Shown here: positions 21,901 through 29,283 of the stretch, one piece after another
How the letters are laid out: every line of letters begins with the position of its first letter
Numbering within the stretch: the stretch's first letter is position 1
Assembly (NCBI GenBank): GCA_951812925.1
Contig: OX638368.1
Location: forward strand, 66,922,569 to 66,986,568
Direction: 5' to 3'
Length of the DNA stretch: 64,000 bases
Origin: Calliopum simillimum
Lineage: Eukaryota > Arthropoda > Insecta > Diptera > Lauxaniidae
Notes under the pieces: model-generated
Database searches by the model: none
Told to the model about the DNA's origin: nothing
What the model saw: only the letters and a program-made list of their open reading frames with translations
Program-made: the position numbers and the translations under genes

Positions 21901-22951
21901 TTTCTTTATTGTTTTGGGCGATGCTATGGAAAAATTTTGCTTCTGGCTTCTGACGTCTATCGGAAGGCTTGGGTGATGCTTTGAGGTTCATCACTTGCGG
22001 TTCATGAGCGATGTTCCGATTTTCTATAGCGTCAAGGGTGACTAAACGACTATGAAGAAATGATTCAAAGTCAGAAAATTTCGGAATATGCGTCTTGTTT
22101 CCCAGAAAAAACTCCCACGCCTGATGCGTTTCCTTCGGAAGACGGGAAGCAAGAAAATGAGCAATCCAGTGGTCACATTGATCGATAGGAATGTTTAGAC
22201 GCTTAATGGAGGTGATGCAGACAGTGGCTGAATTGATAAGAACCTTTAAATCTTCTGACTTCTCTTTGACAAGTGCAGGTAAACTAAAAAGTGTGTTCAT
22301 GTGATGCATGAACAAAATACGAGGATTGTTGTATCTTTTTCCTAAGATCTCCCAAGCTACGGTATAATTATGGTCGGTCAAATCCATCTGATGGATGTCT
22401 AAGTCACGATCACAAGGCAATGCCTTTTTTAGAAAGTGAAAACGTTGAATGTTGTTAAGATCCTCATTTTGATGAATCAGCTGAGAAAAGGAATCATTAA
22501 ATGTAGGCCAATCGACGAATTTTCCAGTGAATGTTGGCACTGGTAAATTTGGTAGTTGAATGCTTGACACCTGACGTGATGAATTTGGTGCTGGAGTTGT
22601 AGTGTTGCAAGCTGCGCTCGCTTGGGTCGTCTCCGTTGGTGGAAAAAGCTCTTCCAAATTTTCAGTAACTGCGCATATAACCTCAAGGTATAATTCTTCA
22701 AAATTAGCACTAATTTTTTTTGTAAAATATTGGTTGTTTTGTTCTTCTAATTGACTAACTATGACCTTATGAGAATCACTAAACTCGTGATACAGCTGTT
22801 CGATTTTAGCAATGCGTTTGCTAAAGTAAGTTTTAGTTTTTCGTGCAGCTCCATCCTTTTTAAAATTACTGAATATTTGTTTGAGTGCCTCATGTTTGTC
22901 GCTTTGCAACCTAATCAACTCCACAGTCGAAAAATCGTCGCACTCACTCAT
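18947..22951 (-). CDS. BEL/Pao Gag, protease, reverse transcriptase and RNase H
   Basis: A 1334-residue frame starting at ATG 22951. Domains in order: coiled N-terminus; DUF1759-type Gag region (VPTFTGKFVDWPTFNDSF); two zinc knuckles near residues 390-425 (CINCLSHRHLIAKC, CFQCGGRHH); a retropepsin with ALIDPGSEGTL near 519; Pao-type reverse transcriptase with VRIVFDASAKT and the YVDD box near 942; and RNase H with AFSDGSSS near 1129 and NPSDCATRG. It packages and copies the element RNA. The frame ends in a TAA between RNase H and integrase, while typical BEL elements have one unbroken ORF. Confidence 0.95.
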   Translation of the reverse strand: MSECDDFSTVELIRLQSDKHEALKQIFSNFKKDGAARKTKTYFSKRIAKIEQLYHEFSDSHKVIVSQLEEQNNQYFTKKISANFEELYLEVICAVTENLEELFPPTETTQASAACNTTTPAPNSSRQVSSIQLPNLPVPTFTGKFVDWPTFNDSFSQLIHQNEDLNNIQRFHFLKKALPCDRDLDIHQMDLTDHNYTVAWEILGKRYNNPRILFMHHMNTLFSLPALVKEKSEDLKVLINSATVCITSIKRLNIPIDQCDHWIAHFLASRLPKETHQAWEFFLGNKTHIPKFSDFESFLHSRLVTLDAIENRNIAHEPQVMNLKASPKPSDRRQKPEAKFFHSIAQNNKERVEVCPLCKKDHGIRFCSSFLEKDCFERKSLVQRYKLCINCLSHRHLIAKCTSSKNCFQCGGRHHTMLHIPTNTNQSKNAIAAAQPTSSSSNDGCQASWSSTPPTPVHSQQPPVHPSNHTVHSHKTSIADAASVRLQNSSSTSSPKILLATARVNISNPYRGHKATVRALIDPGSEGTLVSEALAQALQLKRTSICAEISGVGQGANQHCKHAVSFSLGSCTDPTFTLFVEYAYVLKSFNSILPSQRIVPQEWPHAMGLALADPNFNIPQKIDLIIGADLMSQILLPQIRIGSSDEPIAQSTRFGWILLGQTSSVEEMSRTINCHHATVELERLTHRFFDLEQIPEERFLSAEEQWCEDFFSQTHQRQSNGKYLVRLPLKSIFDPNQTLGRSKQTALNRFHQLERRLERDPKLSQQYRDAIEDYFELDQLSRVTTTESQHRIISPSGKPSQSSCVLPHHAVIKEESVSTKVRIVFDASAKTSNGRSLNDMLSIGPPLQNELPAILLKLRMHQFVFTADIQKMYRCIDMHSEDSQYQRILWRNKTNEIQEFALSTVTFGTASAPFTAIRVLHQIAEDEKARYPLAKKILKEDMYVDDILTGSDTIENALEIQQHVKGALQTAGMHLRKWASNHPTLLESIPMDDQCGRALQPLDSQNTVKTLGMFWQPTTDSFYFKINFTLPSIATKRNVLSTIARLYDPLGLIAPIIISAKIILKDIWTTKLRDTSTNNLTSIDWDDPLPNSLENRWHQFADNFTYIESLKIPRWVKFFTKSISVAELHAFSDGSSSAYAASVYLRLVYNNGTIYSYLLTSKSRVTPTKPISIPRVELCGALLAAKLVTWVKKYLVISIDDINTFFWTDASIVLFWVKGDVTRWKTFVANRIAKILDHTSPHNWNHVKSKDNPSDCATRGLTLNELANFDLWWYGPSWLGQPSENWPKPKFAYTEIDPNLLETENRRLQINIAVSAESIVYKYSSLNRLTRVIA

Positions 22952-23290
22952 GATTAAAACCGAATACCAAACTCAATACCTACAGAACTGTTTAATCACT
23001 GCATACACAACAATACACACACTCACCTTAGTTCTGCTTCGGATGTTCCTCTGCTTTCACGAATGTTGTTGTTGCTTTTGATGTAAGTTTCTTTTACTGC
23101 TGCAGCAAACTGTTACTCGCACGATGCTGTAATTCGTTGTCTTGTGCGGCGAACTTATATACGAACAGTGAGGTTAAGTCCGATTTGCATGTGGAGTTCT
23201 TAATTCTCAATTAAATATTTCTTGTTGAATATTGAATTTTTGTTTTTTTCTTATTAATAAAATAAATGTCTTTAAATTGAATGGCAAAGT

Positions 23291-23308
23291 GCCCCACGTT
23301 GGGCGCCA
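23291..23308 (-). promoter_or_regulatory. BEL primer-binding site
   Basis: TGGCGCCCAACGTGGGGC on the minus strand, six bases inside the 5' LTR. The deletion-derivative retroelement at 41.4-46.6 kb has an 11-of-12 match to its first bases in the same position. Confidence 0.8.
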
Positions 23309-23314
23309 GAATTA

Positions 23315-23627
23315 TGTGTGGGATGATGCATCCACATAGTCGTTGAGGGCCGCCATTCTCATTGATAAAAACTCTAATCGATAACAATTCAATTCTTTTA
23401 TTAAATTCACGGTACTTAAATTACTTTAATTTTATCTTAAATTACAATTCAAACTTTATATCAAAAAACAATATTTTCTAAAAGAAACGTGGTTGACCGA
23501 CCAGCACAAAACTATCTATATATCAGAAATCAGAACGTCAGAATCAATGTCATAAAGTTGATGACATTTAGTAGATCTGTTCGGAAATCAGTAAACTGCA
23601 TATGATTATGAGGTCTGTTCCTGTACA
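23315..23627 (-). repeat. BEL 5' LTR (high-coordinate copy)
   Basis: 313 bases; see 16950-17262. Followed by the target duplication CAGAC at 23628-23632. Confidence 0.93.
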
Positions 23628-23632
23628 CAGAC

Positions 23633-24149
23633 AGTGGGAAAAAAAAAAACAAAATTTATGGAATTATAAAACAGACAGTGGAAAAAAAAATGTGTTTAAC
23701 TAGTTAAAGAAAAAGAAGAACAGACAGTGGAAAAAAAAAACAAAACAAATTGAATTATAAAACAAACAGTGGGATAAATAAATAAATAAAAAAAAAAAAT
23801 GTTTAACTATTTTCAGAAAAGGAAGGATAGTCAGTGAAAAAAAAAACAACAAAAACAGACAGTGCAAAATTTTGAGAGGAAAACAAATAGACTGCAAAAT
23901 TTTGGGAAAAAAAAAACAGACAGTGCAAAAATTTTGAAAAAAAAAACAAACAGTGGAATTTATCCAATATAAAAACAAGGGAAAAAAAAACTGGAAAAGA
24001 AAAGAGACAGTAGAAAATTTTGGGAAAAAAAAAACATAGTGATAAAAAAAAAAAATTTTGAAATCATCCAATCAAAAAAAAAAAAAAAATAAATAAAAAA
24101 AAAAACACAGTAGGGAAAAAATATAGTGGTAAAATTTTTTTTAAATTAT

Positions 24150-24185
<36 letters not shown>

Positions 24186-24560
24186 TGCAAAAATCTTGTA
24201 AAGAAACGTAAAAAAAAAAAAAAAAAAAAAACACAGACATTGTGAAACTTTTTTGTAAAAAATTTATACAGTGGGAAAATTTATAAAAAAAAAAAAAAAA
24301 CAAAAAGTTTGAGAAAAAAAAAACATAAAACAAACAAGGTGAAAAAGTTGTTTTTCTTGGAAAAAAATAAGAGAAACAAAATAAATAAAAAAAAAAAAAA
24401 ATAATAAGTGGGTTTTTCGGAAAAATAAATCCAGGATAAATAACAGTAGCAAAAAAAAAAGGAAAAAACAAGACACAAAGTGACATTCAGGGAAAGAAAA
24501 ACACGGGAGGTAATTTAAAAAAAAAAAAATTTAAACTCAGTGCCAAAACCAGGAAAAACG
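23633..24560 (+). repeat. A-rich Gypsy leader with CAGACAGTGG-type degenerate repeats
   Basis: The motif ACAGACAGTGGRAAAAAA recurs many times, each followed by long A runs, until just before gag. The plus strand is almost purely A with some G. The complementary poly-T frames are low-complexity artefacts. The BEL insertion used a CAGAC from one of these motifs as its target. Confidence 0.8.
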
Positions 24561-25739
24561 ATGGGGGGCACGTCCTGGATCCACGGACTAAAAAAAGACG
24601 AGCTACAAGCCTACTGCAAGGAGTTCGAAATCGACGACGAAGGCACCCTGGACGAAGTAAGGAAACGATTCCGGACATTTGTGGCCGAGGAAACACAATC
24701 CCCAACGGTATTACAGCGTCTCGCCGAGTTACAGGCGATGCACAAGAGATCAGTATCTCCGGTCCCATCATCATCAAAATTAACAACTTTGACCGTACCC
24801 GCTTGTGGCGATAAAACTACTTCAGATAAAGACGAGACAGGAGTAAGTCAGCAAGAACCCGAGTTGAGTAAGAATCACGTAACGTTCCAGCAGCGAGAAC
24901 CACCTACTTTAGTACTGCCTATCACACCCGCTTCAGTCGGCCCCCCCGTAATGGAACAAGTAAGAAAATGGGGTGTAAAATATGATGGAGCACGGGAACC
25001 GCTGATGTTTATCGAACGCGTGGAGGAGTTGGCAGAAGCTTATGAGCTGAACATTAATTCCATTCCCCGAACGATGCCGGAACTCTTAAAAGAGAAAGCT
25101 CTGGCCTGGTATCGCAACAATAATAACCAGTGGACAACATGGAGCAGTTTTAAGAAAGATTTCTTGGAATATTTTCTAGCACCAAAATGTTTTGAGAATC
25201 TGGAAGACGAGATACGTACGCGCCTTCAAAAATCTAGAGAGAAATTCAAGGATTTTGTGCTGGCCCTTCAAACCTTAATGCGCCACGCTCATTATACTGA
25301 GGAGCAACAGATCAATAGAATCTTCCGGAACTGTGCGGCTGAGTACCAATGGTACATTAAGAGGAAGGACTTCGATTCATTGGCTGAATTAATTCTTCTA
25401 GCAGACGATCTGGAATGCATACAGCAACAAGAACGAGAACAACCAGTTGCACGACAGCGAGAACGTGAGCGACCAACGACGGCCGGAAACCAGGCCGAAC
25501 GTCACCGGATGATGATCCAAGACGAAGGATCTAACATAAACGTACGCACCGCTTGTCGCCGATGTGGAAGAAATGGACATTTTTCTAGAGAATGTCGAGA
25601 AGAGCAAAGATTGTTCTGTTGGGTCTGCGGTCGCACAGGAATAAGGACTATAAGTTGCTGTCGACCACCGGGAAACGACGTCGGAGACTGCCCAGAGCGA
25701 GGGGGGGCAGGCGCTCCAGAGAGATCCCCTCTGCAATAG
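24561..25739 (+). CDS. Gypsy Gag (capsid and nucleocapsid)
   Basis: About 392 residues from ATG 24561; a GTG at 24540 in the same frame is less likely. An N-terminal helical SAP-like segment (LKKDELQAYCKEF) is followed by a retrotransposon Gag capsid region (ALAWYRNNNNQWTTWSSFKK) and, near residues 331-365, two zinc knuckles (CRRCGRNGHFSREC and a second CWVC pair). It forms the particle and binds the RNA. It overlaps pol by about 150 bases, with pol in the -1 frame, and a run of seven G at 25701-25707 in the overlap is the likely slip site. Confidence 0.9.
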   Translation: MGGTSWIHGLKKDELQAYCKEFEIDDEGTLDEVRKRFRTFVAEETQSPTVLQRLAELQAMHKRSVSPVPSSSKLTTLTVPACGDKTTSDKDETGVSQQEPELSKNHVTFQQREPPTLVLPITPASVGPPVMEQVRKWGVKYDGAREPLMFIERVEELAEAYELNINSIPRTMPELLKEKALAWYRNNNNQWTTWSSFKKDFLEYFLAPKCFENLEDEIRTRLQKSREKFKDFVLALQTLMRHAHYTEEQQINRIFRNCAAEYQWYIKRKDFDSLAELILLADDLECIQQQEREQPVARQRERERPTTAGNQAERHRMMIQDEGSNINVRTACRRCGRNGHFSRECREEQRLFCWVCGRTGIRTISCCRPPGNDVGDCPERGGAGAPERSPLQ

Positions 25740-28700
25740 TACTACCACCCTACCAAGGTTGCCGACGAGTATTTGCCAATATCTCAGTCGGCGGAGAAGA
25801 GGTGTCGGCTACGATCGACACCGGAGCAACGGCGAGTTTTGTGCGGGAATCATTCGTAGATAAAATAAGAGATCGAGCGACGCGGGTTGTTTTTCGAGGA
25901 GATGTGGTGCTGGCCGACGGCTCCATACGTTTGCTAAACACAGCCATTCACACGGAAGTAAAGGCCGGTGATCAGAGGGGAAATTTCAGATTTATTATTA
26001 TGCCAGATGCCACGGAGGATGTTATCTTGGGACTGGATTTCTTGACGTTTAGCGGCACAACCATCAACCTTGGAGGAGCCACTATCACGTTGGGTGAACC
26101 GCCGCAGAGCCAAGGCCGACAACTGCAAACAGAACAGGCGAGCCCAGAACGTAGCTCCAGCCAGCAGCATCATCAACACCGGAGTCTGAAACCAGTCCAG
26201 TCACAGCAAATCCAGCCAAAACCACAGCGCGATGCCCGAGAACGTCACCACCGGTGCCAGAGACAACAGCAACACCTCCGTCCGGAAGCACTTCGCTCCA
26301 ATTTCGAAATCAACGAGCCCGAAAGACCAATCAAACAACCACAGATAGTACAGAGCCCCAAACGAAGCGAAGGACCATGGACAAACGCAACAGCAGAGCC
26401 AACATACAGAGCGACAGAGCCAACACACAAAGCAGCAGAGTCGACACACCGAGCAGCAGAGTCAACCCACCTAGCGGCAGAGCCAACACAACGACTGGCA
26501 GAGCCTACGGAAAATTTCAGGATGAAACCAATTGCGACAGGATCAACTGAACCAGCACTCACGGGGGAAGCATCCACCACAGCAGTAAACCCCACGTTAT
26601 CAACAGAAGAACAGGCCAGCGAAGCTCAAGAAATAATCACAGCGTTTCTCACAAAAGAATTACCGAAGTTCGATGGTTTACAAGGGATAACAAACATCGC
26701 GGAGCATCGCATCAGCATGATGGATGACAGGCCAATAAAGCAACGTTACATACCACGGAATCCAGCAATGCAAGCAGTCATTGACGATGAAATAAACAAG
26801 CTGCTATACAAAGGCTGTATCGAACCATCTCGCAGTCCATACAGCGCACCAATCGTTTTGGTAAAGAAAAAAACAGGCGCGTGGCGGCTTTGCATTGATT
26901 ATCGTCAGCTAAATAGTCGATCAGTGCCCGATGCGTATCCCTTACCACGGATTACTCATATTTTAGATCGGTTGCGTAACGCCAAATATGTTAGCAGCTT
27001 GGATCTTAAGGACGGATACTGGCAGATCCCAATGGAAGCCCGAAGCAGACAATACACTGCATTTACGGTGCCAGGCCGTGGACTTTATCAATGGAAAGTC
27101 ATGCCCTTTGGGCTCCACTCGGCACCTGCTACTTTTCAAAGGGCCCTCGACAGCGTCATAGGAGCAGAGATGGAGCCATTTGCGTTCGCCTATTTGGATG
27201 ACATTGTGGTCACAGGAGCCACGTTGAAAGAGCACTTAGCAAACCTACAAGAGGTTTTCCGGCGACTTCGGGCGGCGAATCTTCGTATCAACCCAGAGAA
27301 ATGCAAGTTCTTCCAGACAAAAATAAAATACTTAGGGCATGTGGTAAGCGGAGATGGTATCCAGACTGACCCCGACAAAGTAGCCGCGATACGCGATTTA
27401 GATCCGCCACAAAACATACGAGGGATAAGACGTTTCCTGGGAATAGCATCTTGGTACAGACGGTTCGTGCCAAATTTTGCGGCGGTGGTTCAACCCCTAA
27501 CGGCTTTACTCAAAAAAGGAAAGCATTGGAAGTGGGGTCCAGAACAACAACAGGCATTCGACGAGATGAAGCGAAGATTAACCGAGGCACCAGTGCTAAC
27601 ATGCCCGGATTTTAACCAGACATTCACGCTGCAGACCGACGCAAGCGACGCAGGGCTGGGAGCTGTACTGACTCAAACACTGGAAGGAGAAGAACGTGTC
27701 ATCGCTTACGCCAGCCGCACGCTAAATGGTGCGGAGAAAAATTACTCACCGACAGAGAAAGAATGTCTCGCAATCGTCTGGGGCATCCGGAAAATGAGGC
27801 CATACCTGGAAGGGTATAAGTTCGTGGTAATCACCGATCACCTTTCCTTGAAATGGATGAATTCCATAGAAAGCCCTACAGGCCGCATCGCGCGTTGGGC
27901 ACTAGAACTCCAACAGTACCAATTCACGGTACAGTACCGGAAAGGAAAACACAACGTGGTGGCGGATGCTTTGTCCCGACAGCCTCGAGAATTACTACAG
28001 ACACTCACCGTCAACAATACCCACGAAAATGATTGCAGCTGGTTGCGGAAAAAGAAAGCCGATGTGCGAGCTCACCCCGAAAAATTTCCGGATTTCACGG
28101 AAGTGAACGGACGGCTGTATCGACACCTACCCGGACATCCGGGAGATGAAGACTGCTGCCAATGGAAGCTCTGCGTCGAAACCCCGCTTCGGAAACGAGT
28201 CATGGAAGAAAACCACGACTCCGCAAGTGCCGGTCACCTCGGGATTAGAAAAACAGTCGCAAGAGTGGCCAACCGATACTACTGGCCGGGGATGTTTAGA
28301 GACGTGAGCCGGTACGTAAGGGGTTGTGAACTGTGCCAACGCTACAAAGCGAGTCAACAGGCGCCGGCGGGAGAAATGCTGATTACTGTTCCAGATGAAC
28401 CATGGGCCACCGTTTGTGCAGACTTTATGGGTCCTTTGCCTCGATCCTCTCACAGTAACACAATGCTGTTGGTTTTCTTCGACAGATTCTCTAAATGGAC
28501 AGAGTTAATTCCAATGCGGCGAGCTACAGCGGAAGGCGTCATTAAAGGATTTCGAGAACGGATAGTAGCTAGATATGGAGTACCAAAAACTCTCGTCACA
28601 GACAACGGAACCCAATTCACCAGCAGAACAGTGAAAGCCTACTTACAGGAGATTGGAGTTACTCATCGATACACCGCACCGTATACGCCTCAAGAGAACC

Positions 28701-29248
28701 CTACCGAGAGGGTCAACCGCACGGCAAAAACCATGATCGCGCAGTTCGCAGACAAGCACCAGAAGACATGGGATGACAACCTGCCAGAAATTTCGCTTGC
28801 GATTAATTCCAGTACATCGGAGACAACGGGATATAGTCCCGCATTCCTGACACAAGGACGGGAACCCCGACTTCCGAAGGCACTCTACGATGAGGTTACC
28901 TCGGGCACAGGAGGGGTGACACAGGATCCAGAATCAAGAGCAGCTCGGCTGCAAGAAGTGTTCGATATCGTGCGGCTTAAGTTAGGCAGAGCGGCACAAG
29001 ACCAAGCGCGCCACTACAACCTCCGTAGACGTCAGTGGAAACCCAAGATCGGCCAGTCGGTATGGGTTCGACAACATCCACAATCCAAAGCTGTTGAGGG
29101 GTTTACGGCCAAACTTGCACCAAAATACGCCGGTCCATATGTGGTTACCGGGTTTAGCTCTCCCGTCATTGTTAAACTAAGGGGGACAGTTGACAGAAAG
29201 ACGCGGACTGCTCATATAAGCGAACTCAAAACGGTTCACCGACAGTAG
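25592..29248 (+). CDS. Gypsy Pol: protease, reverse transcriptase, RNase H, integrase
   Basis: A 1218-codon open frame, probably entered by -1 frameshift from gag near 25701, so the first residues are not translated from here. Protease DTGATASF is at residue 76. A proline/glutamine-rich linker carries short repeats of the AAESTHRAAEST type. The reverse transcriptase has YLDDIV near 533, RNase H has TDASDAGLGAVL near 680, the integrase zinc finger is near 875-905 (HLG, then CELCQRYK), and the integrase triad is CADFMGP, VTDNGTQF and ENPTERVNR near 942-1036. The C-terminus has a GPY/F-like end. No stops or frameshifts, so it appears competent. ORF3 starts 35 bases after its stop. Confidence 0.95.
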   Translation: MSRRAKIVLLGLRSHRNKDYKLLSTTGKRRRRLPRARGGRRSREIPSAIVLPPYQGCRRVFANISVGGEEVSATIDTGATASFVRESFVDKIRDRATRVVFRGDVVLADGSIRLLNTAIHTEVKAGDQRGNFRFIIMPDATEDVILGLDFLTFSGTTINLGGATITLGEPPQSQGRQLQTEQASPERSSSQQHHQHRSLKPVQSQQIQPKPQRDARERHHRCQRQQQHLRPEALRSNFEINEPERPIKQPQIVQSPKRSEGPWTNATAEPTYRATEPTHKAAESTHRAAESTHLAAEPTQRLAEPTENFRMKPIATGSTEPALTGEASTTAVNPTLSTEEQASEAQEIITAFLTKELPKFDGLQGITNIAEHRISMMDDRPIKQRYIPRNPAMQAVIDDEINKLLYKGCIEPSRSPYSAPIVLVKKKTGAWRLCIDYRQLNSRSVPDAYPLPRITHILDRLRNAKYVSSLDLKDGYWQIPMEARSRQYTAFTVPGRGLYQWKVMPFGLHSAPATFQRALDSVIGAEMEPFAFAYLDDIVVTGATLKEHLANLQEVFRRLRAANLRINPEKCKFFQTKIKYLGHVVSGDGIQTDPDKVAAIRDLDPPQNIRGIRRFLGIASWYRRFVPNFAAVVQPLTALLKKGKHWKWGPEQQQAFDEMKRRLTEAPVLTCPDFNQTFTLQTDASDAGLGAVLTQTLEGEERVIAYASRTLNGAEKNYSPTEKECLAIVWGIRKMRPYLEGYKFVVITDHLSLKWMNSIESPTGRIARWALELQQYQFTVQYRKGKHNVVADALSRQPRELLQTLTVNNTHENDCSWLRKKKADVRAHPEKFPDFTEVNGRLYRHLPGHPGDEDCCQWKLCVETPLRKRVMEENHDSASAGHLGIRKTVARVANRYYWPGMFRDVSRYVRGCELCQRYKASQQAPAGEMLITVPDEPWATVCADFMGPLPRSSHSNTMLLVFFDRFSKWTELIPMRRATAEGVIKGFRERIVARYGVPKTLVTDNGTQFTSRTVKAYLQEIGVTHRYTAPYTPQENPTERVNRTAKTMIAQFADKHQKTWDDNLPEISLAINSSTSETTGYSPAFLTQGREPRLPKALYDEVTSGTGGVTQDPESRAARLQEVFDIVRLKLGRAAQDQARHYNLRRRQWKPKIGQSVWVRQHPQSKAVEGFTAKLAPKYAGPYVVTGFSSPVIVKLRGTVDRKTRTAHISELKTVHRQ

Positions 29249-29269
29249 CTAACCAACATTTTATTTTAG
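29249..29269 (+). promoter_or_regulatory. Candidate 3' splice site before ORF3
   Basis: CTAAC directly after the pol stop (29249-29253), then CATTTTATTTTAG ending at 29269, 14 bases before the ORF3 ATG. This has the layout of a branch point, a pyrimidine tract and an acceptor. A spliced subgenomic RNA would explain how the third ORF is expressed. Confidence 0.5.
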
Positions 29270-29283
29270 CTCAAGACATCGTC

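Larger units (their letters stand above)
16950..23627 (-). mobile_element. BEL/Pao LTR retrotransposon nested in the Gypsy leader
   Basis: A 6678-base element on the minus strand with 313-base LTRs (TGTGTGGGATG to TGTTCCTGTACA), target duplication CAGAC and primer site TGGCGCCCAACGTGGGGC six bases inside the 5' LTR. One long Gag-Pol frame is broken by a single stop codon. I found one LTR difference (AATCAAAACG versus AATCAGAACG), so this insertion is also recent, and it is necessarily younger than the Gypsy copy that it splits. Confidence 0.95.

Noticed and set aside
23700..24486. Minus-strand frames of Phe/Leu-rich protein resembling membrane proteins
   Set aside because: They are the complement of the A-rich Gypsy leader; the hydrophobicity comes from poly-T.
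26201..26595. Antisense frames opposite pol
   Set aside because: They arise from the repetitive linker of Pol (AESTHRA-type repeats) and have no independent support.
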